Shown here: in pieces, positions 1 through 5,124 of the stretch
Numbering within the stretch: position 1 is the first letter of the stretch
How the letters are laid out: each line of letters begins with the position of its first letter
DNA from: Methanobacteriota archaeon
GTDB lineage: Archaea > Halobacteriota > Syntropharchaeia > DAOWMC01
Direction of reading: 5' to 3'
Assembly (NCBI GenBank): GCA_030643285.1
Contig: DAOWMC010000103.1
Location: 1 to 5,124 of the forward strand
Length of the DNA stretch: 5,124 bases
The notes under the pieces: generated by a model
Told to the model about the DNA's origin: nothing
The model's input: the letters and a program-made list of their open reading frames with translations, nothing else
Database searches by the model: none
Made by a program: the position numbers and the translations under genes

Positions 1-456
1 ATGGGTGTTGCACTACCGGCTTGTGGATTTCCATACCGGGCATACGTTGCATGGTATCCGTTTCCGGCAATTTTAGATATGATGCTTGAGTTACCCATAG
101 AACTGATACTACCCAAGCTTATAGGTGTCCTAACCGGTGTTAACTTTGCTATAAGCAGGCACAATCTGACACATTTGGAGGCAGCCCATGAGATTTTAGG
201 TCAGGAGATTCTTATTGGTCAGTCAACAGAATATTCAAACGGGTTCATCAGGTATGGAATGGACAATATGAGGGTGCCTCAAAGCTACGTACAGTCAAAA
301 AGGATCTATGGTCAAGAGGCACAGCTGAGACAGCCATGTGAGTATCCGTTTCCGGAAAAGACCGTTATGTCAATTGGCGATCTGGATGAATCAATAGTTG
401 AAATCAGAAAAGACCATCCAGAGTGGTTGACAGATATCAGAGGGTTATTGTGGTAG
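1..456 (+). CDS. Unidentified protein, probably the C-terminal part (open to window edge)
   Basis: This frame is open from the first base to a TAG at 454-456, giving 151 residues. The ATG at position 1 lies on the window edge with no visible upstream sequence, so it may be an internal Met of a longer protein. I do not recognise the family. A hydrophobic stretch covers about residues 20-52, with several Pro and Leu-Ile-Leu-Pro, and could be a buried core or a membrane-associated segment. A more polar part follows with the motifs SRHNLTHLEAAHEILGQE and YGMDNMRVPQSYVQSKRIYG. The tail is acidic and ends in RGLLW. I compared it from memory with McrB, McrG and methylamine methyltransferases and saw no match. 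The next gene starts 8 bases after its stop, which suggests an operon with the small protein and radical SAM genes. I am confident it is coding, because the frame is long and tightly followed by the next gene, but its function is unknown. Confidence 0.6.
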   Translation: MGVALPACGFPYRAYVAWYPFPAILDMMLELPIELILPKLIGVLTGVNFAISRHNLTHLEAAHEILGQEILIGQSTEYSNGFIRYGMDNMRVPQSYVQSKRIYGQEAQLRQPCEYPFPEKTVMSIGDLDESIVEIRKDHPEWLTDIRGLLW

Positions 457-464
457 GTGTTAAA

Positions 465-836
465 ATGTCCGAAGAGAGAAAGTGTCCGGTTTATTATAAA
501 TCGCTATTATATGAGAAACCGCCATGTGGTGGAAAGATCCTTCAAAGAGAGCCTTTAATCTCATCTGAGGGGGTAATTGGCCATATTTCTGGGGCAAAGA
601 ACTTTTACCATAATCGTACCGGCGACGAAACCTGTTTTTACTACCTGTATATATGTGAGAATGGTCATATAGTGTATAGACCGGATTGGTGGGCAGACGT
701 TCCAACCGTTTCTCCTGGTACGATAAAATCAGCCGAAAAATGGGGTGGAACGGTAAATAAGACGCCTAAATGGTATACAAAACTATCGGAGGAGGATAAA
801 AAGAAAATTTGGATGGAAATAAAGCCGATATTGTAA
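465..836 (+). CDS. Small Cys/His-containing protein A (uncharacterised, CxxGH motif)
   Basis: This is a 123-residue soluble protein with no signal peptide or membrane segment. I do not know the family. A second copy begins at 4809, and comparing the two shows what is conserved: an N-terminal K/R-C followed by YYK (Cys7), a P-C (Cys21), an IGHI motif (His40), a GDE, then LYxCENGHI (Cys64, His68), RPDxWADV, PGTI, and an NKxPxWYxxL end. Three Cys plus one or two His are conserved between the copies. A metal-binding fold, perhaps a zinc-ribbon-like or other metal site, is therefore an inference. Cys57 is not conserved. ATG 465 is preferred over GTG 423 because the paralogue starts at the matching point and GGTG precedes it at short spacing. 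The stop overlaps the start of the radical SAM gene (TAATG), which suggests translational coupling and a shared role. Confidence 0.72.
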   Translation: MSEERKCPVYYKSLLYEKPPCGGKILQREPLISSEGVIGHISGAKNFYHNRTGDETCFYYLYICENGHIVYRPDWWADVPTVSPGTIKSAEKWGGTVNKTPKWYTKLSEEDKKKIWMEIKPIL

Positions 837-2167
837 TGAAGGTAACGATAATATCTCCAAAATTATACACGTACGGCGCGCTTTTGATCGCTGGGATACT
901 TAAGAGTGAGGGTTACCAGGTTAGTCTCATAAATGAATTCAACATAGAGAAAGCTTCCAGGGCAGATGTTGTTGGATTGAGCTTTGCCTCTACCTTAAAT
1001 CTGCTGGAGGCTAAAGGGTTTATCTCCAGACTCAAACTTGGTTCGAATCCCCCATTTATGGTTTTAGGTGGCCCTGTCAGCCAGGTCCCTGCGTTAGTCT
1101 TTGCACATTTACCAGAGATAGATGCCATTGTAGTTGGTGAGGGGGAGGAGACTGTTCTTGAGCTTTTGAAAACATTTGAAGCTAAGGGGGACTTAGAAAC
1201 GGTGTCTGGCATCGCATTTAGAGATGGTAAGGATGTGATTATCACATCCTCAAGAGAGCCATTAAATCTGGATGGACGACCCTTGCCATTTATAACCCCG
1301 GACCTGCAAAATCAAGACATAAGAAGTGCAAATACAGTTATCGAAACCCATAGAGGATGTTTTGGCAATTGTACCTTTTGTCAGGTACCAAATATGTTTA
1401 AGCATAAGATCAGATCCAGGCCGATTGAAGACATCGTCCAGGAGGCTAAATGGTTCGTTAAAAACAATATATTTAAGATAGGGATGAGCCTCAGTACAGT
1501 AAGCCAATATGGATGGGATGCCGGACTTAACGAAGAAGCTTTTGTCAGGCTGTTAAAGGAGGTCAGCGAGGTAGTTGGGCCATCCAATCTGGCGGTTCCT
1601 GATATAAGGGTAGACATGGTATCCGAAGAGATATTAAAGGCAATTAAGAGCTACACTGCCGGATATGTTGTTTTTGGAATAGAGTCCGGAAGTGACAAGA
1701 TCCTTAAGAAAATGAGAAAGGGGATAACCGTTGACATGGTAACTGATGCTTACGATCAGGCAAAAAAAGCAGGACTTAAAGTGGTTGGATCGTTTGTCAC
1801 GGGATATCCAGGGGAGACCGATGAAGACTTTGATATGACCATGGATCTGGTCAGAGATTTAATGTTGGACGACGCTTGGGTGAACATAGCCTGTCCGATA
1901 CCAGGTACAGAACTGGGGGACGAGGTTGTTAAATTGCCCGTAGAAGAGAATCCTGTTTTTATTAATGATCCGGGCAGTATTGGCCATCGGCATGACCTCA
2001 CAGTTTCAGAGTTCAGATCACTTGACTTATGCCTATGTGCCGCAGCTGCTGCACCAACACCCTTTCCGCTATCAGATGGTTTATACGCCGAATTTCTGAA
2101 AGGGGTAAAGGCACAGCACGAGGAAGTCGTTTTGTACACAAATATAATTAGGGGATTTTATCGATAG
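836..2167 (+). CDS. B12-binding-domain radical SAM protein
   Basis: This is a 443-residue protein. Residues 1 to about 130 resemble the Rossmann-like B12-binding domain common in this superfamily, with a MKVTIISP start, LGGPVSQVP and a VVGEGEE segment. I see no DxHxxG cobalamin-ligand motif, so any cobalamin would bind base-off/His-off or not at all. Residues 175-182 are the radical SAM cluster motif CFGNCTFC (C-x3-C-x2-C, Cys175, Cys179, Cys182), which holds the 4Fe-4S cluster that cleaves S-adenosylmethionine. Further typical radical SAM segments are GIESGS (281-286) and GYPGET (323-328). Archaeal relatives include uncharacterised methanogen proteins and, as I recall, the cobalamin-dependent enzyme that C-methylates a glutamine of McrA. 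A role in modifying the neighbouring McrA-like protein is therefore plausible but inferred. I chose ATG 836 because it overlaps the previous stop (TAATG) and gives the usual family start. An in-frame ATG at 809 would only add nine residues. Confidence 0.88.
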   Translation: MKVTIISPKLYTYGALLIAGILKSEGYQVSLINEFNIEKASRADVVGLSFASTLNLLEAKGFISRLKLGSNPPFMVLGGPVSQVPALVFAHLPEIDAIVVGEGEETVLELLKTFEAKGDLETVSGIAFRDGKDVIITSSREPLNLDGRPLPFITPDLQNQDIRSANTVIETHRGCFGNCTFCQVPNMFKHKIRSRPIEDIVQEAKWFVKNNIFKIGMSLSTVSQYGWDAGLNEEAFVRLLKEVSEVVGPSNLAVPDIRVDMVSEEILKAIKSYTAGYVVFGIESGSDKILKKMRKGITVDMVTDAYDQAKKAGLKVVGSFVTGYPGETDEDFDMTMDLVRDLMLDDAWVNIACPIPGTELGDEVVKLPVEENPVFINDPGSIGHRHDLTVSEFRSLDLCLCAAAAAPTPFPLSDGLYAEFLKGVKAQHEEVVLYTNIIRGFYR

Positions 2168-2190
2168 GAGTTTTTGTATTCTTTTAAGAG
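2168..2190 (+). terminator. Possible archaeal oligo-T terminator after the radical SAM gene
   Basis: Directly after the stop at 2167 lie a T5 run (2171-2175) and a T4 run (2182-2185) within a T-rich stretch. Archaeal transcription typically ends at U-rich tracts without needing a hairpin, and a promoter follows about 70 bases downstream. This fits a transcript end, but the runs are short, so the call is tentative. Confidence 0.35.
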
Positions 2191-2250
2191 GGGATATTTC
2201 ACACCTTTTCAGTTGGAGATTAATACCATCCAGTGAGGTTTAACGAACTT

Positions 2251-2266
2251 GATAAACTTTATATAT
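2251..2266 (+). promoter_or_regulatory. Archaeal promoter (BRE and TATA box) of the mcrA-like gene
   Basis: The octamer TTTATATA at 2258-2265 matches the archaeal TATA box. It is preceded by the A-rich ATAAAC at 2252-2257, in the place of the TFB recognition element. With the usual spacing, transcription would begin near 2285-2290 and leave a leader of about 20 bases before ATG 2309. The surrounding gap (2168-2308) is AT-rich and holds no other gene. This suggests the mcrA-like gene has its own promoter, apart from the upstream cluster. Confidence 0.6.
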
Positions 2267-2298
2267 TATAACTATAATCTATTATAAAATCTATTAAA

Positions 2299-2304
2299 GG
2301 TGAT
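2299..2304 (+). promoter_or_regulatory. Ribosome binding site deciding the mcrA-like start
   Basis: GGTGAT, a common archaeal Shine-Dalgarno form, ends four bases before ATG 2309. It rules out the in-frame GTG at 2300, which lies inside the site itself, so translation should start at MPRYDAKK. Confidence 0.7.
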
Positions 2305-2308
2305 AAAT

Positions 2309-3313
2309 ATGCCAAGATACGATGCAAAAAAGATTCAGGAGAGGATTCTCCCGAGGGAACGGGCAAGTCAACAGTACCAATTTTTGAAGAGTTTATACCA
2401 GGGAGAAGAAGTTGACCCCATGGACATGATAGACCACCAAATGTATCAAAGAGGGGGGATCCAGCAATCAAAAACAAAGATGGGGTTCACAGAATGGGGG
2501 AAAAAGATTGCACTCGAGAGGGGTATACCTTCATATAATAGGGAGGTTGGTATACCATTAGGGCAACGATGGTTGACGACAGGTAAAGCCCCTGGTACAG
2601 ATATTACAATAAATTTTGATGATATAAACTTCTTTAATAACTGTGCAATGCAACAGTGCATAGATGATGTAAGAAGAACCGTGATTGTAAACCTGGATGT
2701 GGCTCATAGAACCATTCAACTTAGGCTTGGTAAAGAGATCTCACCCGAGACGCTTAATCTCTTCATGGAAACGCTGCAACACAGGTTGGCCGGAGGTGCT
2801 GTTATACAGGAGCACATGTCAGAGGTACACCCGGGATTGACTTCCGATGCTTTTGGGAAGGTCTTCACAGGTGATGATGAACTGGTTGGCCAGTTTGATA
2901 AAAGATACTTTATAAATATAGACAAGGAGTTTCACCCAGTGAGGGCGGAGGCGTTGAAAGTAGGTGTTGGAAATAAACTCTGTTTGGCAATACATGAGCC
3001 TACGCTGAGGGTCCGTAACATGGATGGTGCCGCAGTCGTAAGAAGCGCTGCACAATCAACGACGATGGCTATGGTTGGCACGTATAGATTGACAGGGGAG
3101 TCTGTTCTTTCAGATATAGCATTTTCTACAAGACATGCACAGCAGATAAGAATGGGCGAACCAATGTGGATGAATCGCGCACGTGGACCAAACGAGATAG
3201 GGGGGATGCCATTCGGGTATCTTGCGGATATATCTGCTGCTGAGACACTGAGTGAGCCTAAGACATTCATGGAAATCTTAGGCGGTGGTTGGGGATTTGG
3301 AAGAGTTAGGTGA
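2309..3313 (+). CDS. mcrA: Methyl/alkyl-coenzyme M reductase alpha subunit, N-terminal part (frame interrupted)
   Basis: This encodes the N-terminal 334 residues of a divergent McrA, the nickel F430 enzyme subunit that makes or activates alkyl-CoM thioethers. Family identity is clear from segments such as FTEWGKKIALERGIPSYN, IPLGQRW, NNCAMQQCIDDVRRTVIV, RLGKEISPETLN, KVFTGDDE and GMPFGYLADI. Aligned by eye to the Methanothermobacter enzyme, the Gln that ligates F430 nickel (Gln147 there) is kept as Gln167 in GAVIQEHM. The coenzyme B-binding Arg225 is Arg245, the methylated His257 is His276, and the methylated Arg271 is Arg290. Lys256 is replaced by Arg275 and Arg270 by Asn289, both at the coenzyme B end. 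The frame stops at TGA 3311-3313. The last dozen or so codons (after about 3281) are probably out of frame relative to the rest of the gene, which continues in the next frame. The missing McrB and McrG neighbours and the sequence divergence favour an alkyl-CoM reductase (AcrA) reading. Confidence 0.9.
   Translation: MPRYDAKKIQERILPRERASQQYQFLKSLYQGEEVDPMDMIDHQMYQRGGIQQSKTKMGFTEWGKKIALERGIPSYNREVGIPLGQRWLTTGKAPGTDITINFDDINFFNNCAMQQCIDDVRRTVIVNLDVAHRTIQLRLGKEISPETLNLFMETLQHRLAGGAVIQEHMSEVHPGLTSDAFGKVFTGDDELVGQFDKRYFINIDKEFHPVRAEALKVGVGNKLCLAIHEPTLRVRNMDGAAVVRSAAQSTTMAMVGTYRLTGESVLSDIAFSTRHAQQIRMGEPMWMNRARGPNEIGGMPFGYLADISAAETLSEPKTFMEILGGGWGFGRVR
3282..3313 (+). other. Frame change zone within the mcrA-like gene (+1)
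   Basis: The N-terminal frame is open to TGA 3311-3313. The C-terminal frame is open only after a TAG at 3279-3281. The join must therefore lie between 3282 and 3313, and one base must be skipped (or two are missing). The run GGGG at 3291-3294 is a natural place for an extra G. Dropping one G there gives a continuous ...MEILGGGWDLEELGD... and a 593-residue product. The zone lies in a segment about 17 residues longer than in the Methanothermobacter protein, between GYLADI and IWLG. Sequencing error, true mutation, a split gene and programmed frameshifting cannot be told apart here. Confidence 0.85.
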
Positions 3314-4091
3314 TCAGCTCAACGCCCTGATGGGTTGTGGGCAGATGTGGGCGGAGATGGTAGAGAACATATGGTTAGGACAGTTTATGGCTGGAGGTAT
3401 TGGATTTCCCTCTGCCGGACTTGGACTACTTGGCGGATTTGAAGAATTGTACGATGTGAAGATGTTTTCAGAGTTTGGAGGAATGGGTGGAGGCATGCAG
3501 TCAATGATGAAGGGGCACGAAAGAATGCCTGCAAGATGGGAAGCTGTAAGACCATTTGTTAACATGATGGCTCACATGATAATGGACATGTTTGACAAGT
3601 ATCCAACAATGTGTGAATTTGCCTGGGGAGGTGTCCATAGGATTTCTGCAGTGGCAGGTGCAGGACAGATAGCTTCTTTTATGACGGGTGATGCGCTTCT
3701 GGGTCAGGTAGCTGCCAATTACTGTATTGGTATTTTGGGTAAGGAATGCTGGTTGAGAACAGGCTGGTCCGGACAGGAGGTGCAGCACCATATAGGCCCG
3801 GCATACTCAGGATCGCTTAGGATAGAAGAGGGTGGATTGGTAGAACTGAAAGGAGAGAATGTGCCATACATGTCCTATACTGCGGTAGGTGGTAGCCTTG
3901 GTGTAGGAACATCATTTGGTGCAATGCTTGGTAGGGGCTCATCATGGGCATGCAGCCCGCTGATCAAGGTTACTTTCACAGATCCTGATCTATCATTCGA
4001 TTTCAGAAACCCAATTTCAGAGTTTGCAAGGGCTGCTATAAGAGAGTTTGAACCTGCAGGAGAGCGTGATATTATTAGACCTGCAAAATAA
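3285..4091 (+). CDS. mcrA: Methyl/alkyl-coenzyme M reductase alpha subunit, C-terminal part (frame interrupted)
   Basis: This is the second part of the McrA-like protein, recognised by ENIWLGQFMAGGIGF, LIKVTFTDPDLSFDF and the classic end EFEPAGERDIIRPAK. It runs on in the +1 frame from the N-terminal part. GTG 3285 simply opens the frame and has no ribosome binding site. ATG 3330 lies 16 bases after a GGTGA (3309-3313) that contains the upstream stop. By eye alignment to the Methanothermobacter enzyme, active-site Phe330 is kept (TTT 3405), but Tyr333 is Ala (GCC 3414). Gln400 is His (CAT 3636). The thioglycine Gly445 is kept (GGA 3771), flanked by Trp for Phe443 and Ser for Tyr444. Asp450 is His (3786) and Cys452 is Ile (3792). 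A Gly/Met-rich stretch lies near 3477-3530. These changes point to a reshaped active site, consistent with a substrate other than methane. Confidence 0.88.
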   Translation: MVGDLEELGDQLNALMGCGQMWAEMVENIWLGQFMAGGIGFPSAGLGLLGGFEELYDVKMFSEFGGMGGGMQSMMKGHERMPARWEAVRPFVNMMAHMIMDMFDKYPTMCEFAWGGVHRISAVAGAGQIASFMTGDALLGQVAANYCIGILGKECWLRTGWSGQEVQHHIGPAYSGSLRIEEGGLVELKGENVPYMSYTAVGGSLGVGTSFGAMLGRGSSWACSPLIKVTFTDPDLSFDFRNPISEFARAAIREFEPAGERDIIRPAK

Positions 4092-4139
4092 GGAGCAACC
4101 GCTCTTGTCTATCCTATCCGATCTCCTGTGGAGATCCGA
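4091..4139 (+). repeat. Two tandem hairpins between the mcrA-like and SCP2-like genes
   Basis: The first is small: GAGC (4093-4096) pairs with GCTC (4101-4104) around the loop AACC, extendable by a G-T and an A-T pair. The second is stronger: GATCTCC (4120-4126) pairs perfectly with GGAGATC (4130-4136) around TGT. It can be extended past one C-C mismatch by two more pairs (4117-4118 with 4138-4139). No T-run follows the second, so it does not look like a classic terminator. It may instead mark mRNA processing or stabilisation that sets different levels for the two genes. Confidence 0.5.
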
Positions 4140-4153
4140 CTAAAAGGTTTATT

Positions 4154-4159
4154 GGAGGT
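4154..4159 (+). promoter_or_regulatory. Strong ribosome binding site of the SCP2-like gene
   Basis: A perfect GGAGGT lies eight bases before ATG 4168. It fixes the start and suggests high translation. No clear TATA box is seen between the mcrA-like stop and this gene, so co-transcription with the mcrA-like gene is likely. Confidence 0.75.
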
Positions 4160-4167
4160 AAGAAAAG

Positions 4168-4725
4168 ATGGCAAAACTTGGATCAATTTTAACACCAAAA
4201 GAGATAGAACATTTTAAGGGTAAAGGACCGCTACCCAAAAATTGGTACAAAACCTGTGAATTTTTATCGGATAAAGAGAAAGAACCCAGCCCGTTTAAGC
4301 TCTTTTTTGACTACATGATTGGTGGTGCTATGGTAGAGGGCTTACCAGGTATGTTTACAACTGCCGGGGGTGGCGACGTACTACAGAAAATGCTTGGAAT
4401 GTTTACTAAGATGCCGCCATTCACGCTGATGATCTGGACAAAACATCCTGAAAGGGGAAATGAATTTGTCAGGATAAATATGTCGCCTTTTGCAATAAAA
4501 GAAGGGGCACCCAAGCCAGGATCCCGGGAAGAACCAGATTTGATATTGAAGATGGAATATCCGGATCTTGTAAGACTTATCACTGAAGAAGGGCAGTTCA
4601 TAGATCCATTCTGTGATGGACTTGCGACGATAGAGGGAGATATGTCCGTCTTTTTGGAGTTCGAAGACATGTTCGATGTATTTGAAACGATGTTTGGAAT
4701 GGGGGAAAGTGTAGAGGCGGAATAG
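4168..4725 (+). CDS. SCP2 (sterol carrier)-like protein
   Basis: This is a 185-residue soluble protein with no signal peptide. Residues from about 84 to 172 fit the SCP2 fold. A FTLMIWTKHPERG strand and EFVRINMSPFAI come first. The characteristic PDLILKMEYPDLVRLITEEG follows (substrate-pocket strand plus helix), then DPFCDGLATIEGDMSVFLEFEDMFDVF (the G-x-I/L-x-I-x-GD-M signature). SCP2 domains bind lipids, acyl chains or other hydrophobic molecules in a tunnel and occur alone or fused to enzymes. The N-terminal 80 residues are not typical and include a Gly/Met-rich segment (about 52-82). Placed 76 bases after the mcrA-like gene, with a strong ribosome binding site, it may hold or deliver a hydrophobic substrate, product or cofactor for the reductase. 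That role is inferred. The domain assignment rests on motif recognition, not a search. It ends in a TAG stop. Confidence 0.68.
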   Translation: MAKLGSILTPKEIEHFKGKGPLPKNWYKTCEFLSDKEKEPSPFKLFFDYMIGGAMVEGLPGMFTTAGGGDVLQKMLGMFTKMPPFTLMIWTKHPERGNEFVRINMSPFAIKEGAPKPGSREEPDLILKMEYPDLVRLITEEGQFIDPFCDGLATIEGDMSVFLEFEDMFDVFETMFGMGESVEAE

Positions 4726-4759
4726 TCAAGCAGATCGACTATCTTGAAACGTATAAAGG

Positions 4760-4800
4760 TATAAAAATTTAGTTGAGTTAGTGAAATCTTTGGCGAGAGG
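4760..4800 (+). promoter_or_regulatory. Possible promoter and ribosome binding site of small protein B
   Basis: TATAAAAA at 4760-4767 sits about 42 bases before ATG 4809, a normal distance for an archaeal TATA box with a leader of about 20 bases. GAGAGG at 4795-4800 is a modest Shine-Dalgarno match eight bases before the start. The box lacks a convincing upstream recognition element, so read-through from the SCP2-like gene is equally possible. Confidence 0.35.
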
Positions 4801-4808
4801 GTTAAAAA

Positions 4809-5124
4809 ATGGATTTTGAAGAGAAAAGATGTACATACTATTACAAAGAGACCAGGTTACACAGGGGAATCCCCTGTAATGCCAACCTCATAAAAAAAGA
4901 GCTTTTTTTTTCTACAGAAGAATCTATCGGGCATATTTTAACACCAAAAAACACCATGGAATGGCACAGTGGAGATGAAAAAATCCCTGCTTATCTATAT
5001 CAATGTGAAAATGGACATATTCTGTTTCGACCTGATGGCTGGGCTGATGTGAAAACCGTTCCACCCGGAACGATATCCAGATACGGGATAATAAATAAAC
5101 AACCTAGGTGGTATCAAGAACTCC
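4809..5124 (+). CDS. Small Cys/His-containing protein B, paralogue of A (partial, runs off the end)
   Basis: This frame is open from ATG 4809 to the last base with 105 codons visible and no stop, so only its end is missing. It matches small protein A (465-836) along its whole visible length. Shared features are K/R-C (Cys8), YYK, P-C (Cys23), IGHI (His42), a P/A-K-N, GDE, LYxCENGHI (Cys66, His70), RPDxWADV, TV, PGTI and NKxPxWYxxL. Compared with A it has one or two extra residues near the N-terminus and is shorter just before NK. If the end resembles A, about 16-20 residues are missing. The family is unknown to me. The conserved three Cys plus His suggest a metal or redox site as an inference. 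The pair bracketing the radical SAM, McrA-like and SCP2-like genes suggests a linked function. Confidence 0.72.
   Translation, partial: MDFEEKRCTYYYKETRLHRGIPCNANLIKKELFFSTEESIGHILTPKNTMEWHSGDEKIPAYLYQCENGHILFRPDGWADVKTVPPGTISRYGIINKQPRWYQEL

Noticed and set aside
454..456. TAG read as pyrrolysine to extend the first protein
   Set aside because: TAG also ends the radical SAM gene (2167) and the SCP2-like gene (4725), and a well-supported gene starts eight bases after this one. It looks like a normal stop.
423..464. Upstream GTG start for small protein A
   Set aside because: It would overlap the previous gene and add residues that the paralogue at 4809 lacks. ATG 465 has a nearby GGTG.
809..835. 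Earlier ATG for the radical SAM gene
   Set aside because: It overlaps the previous gene by 28 bases and adds nine residues before the usual MKVTIISP family start. ATG 836 overlaps the stop neatly.
1756..2139. Minus-strand open frames opposite the radical SAM, McrA-like and SCP2-like genes
   Set aside because: They are shadows of well-supported plus-strand genes, with Ser/Pro-rich composition and no recognisable motifs.
3311..3313. Read-through of the TGA (for example as selenocysteine) to join the McrA halves
   Set aside because: Continuing past TGA in the same frame gives no McrA-like sequence. The family match resumes only in the next frame, so a frame change, not stop recoding, is needed.
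2309..4091. Canonical methane-type McrA of a methanogen
   Set aside because: Tyr333, Gln400, Asp450 and Cys452 equivalents are changed and the mcrBDCGA neighbours are absent, so a methane-type enzyme is less likely, though not excluded.
1..5124. CRISPR arrays, tRNA or rRNA genes, transposases or attachment sites
   Set aside because: No repeat-spacer pattern, cloverleaf-like sequence, transposase motif or flanking direct repeats were seen.

Overview
The window looks archaeal. It carries a divergent methyl-coenzyme M reductase alpha subunit (McrA), a protein known only from methanogens, methanotrophs and alkane-oxidising archaea. It also has archaeal-style promoter elements (a TTTATATA box with an A-rich element before it) and GGTGAT or GGAGGT ribosome binding sites. 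The McrA differs so much from canonical methanogen enzymes at and around the active site that an alkyl-CoM reductase type (often called AcrA, as in short-chain-alkane-oxidising archaea) is the better guess. The sequence alone does not prove the substrate or the taxon.

Layout, all on the + strand. Positions 1-456 hold an open frame that I do not recognise and that runs to the window edge. Positions 465-836 encode a 123-residue Cys/His-containing protein, small protein A. Its stop codon overlaps the start of a B12-binding/radical SAM protein (836-2167). These three genes are tightly packed and probably co-transcribed. A 141-base gap follows, with T-runs after the radical SAM gene and then a good archaeal promoter and ribosome binding site for the mcrA-like gene (2309-4091). 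That gene is interrupted near 3282-3313 by a +1 frame change, so it reads as two overlapping frames. A 76-base gap with two short hairpins leads to an SCP2 (sterol carrier)-like protein (4168-4725). After another short gap with a possible promoter, a paralogue of small protein A begins at 4809 and runs off the end of the window.

Taken together, the locus looks like an alkyl-CoM reductase island. It contains a catalytic alpha subunit, a candidate peptide-modifying or other radical SAM enzyme, a lipid- or hydrophobe-binding SCP2 protein, and two related small Cys/His proteins bracketing the set. No beta (McrB), gamma (McrG), McrC or McrD genes are present, unlike the canonical mcrBDCGA operon, so the partner subunits must be encoded elsewhere. 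The most interesting points are the SCP2 gene and small-protein pair next to an McrA, the altered catalytic and modification-site residues, and the frame interruption inside an insertion that canonical McrA lacks.
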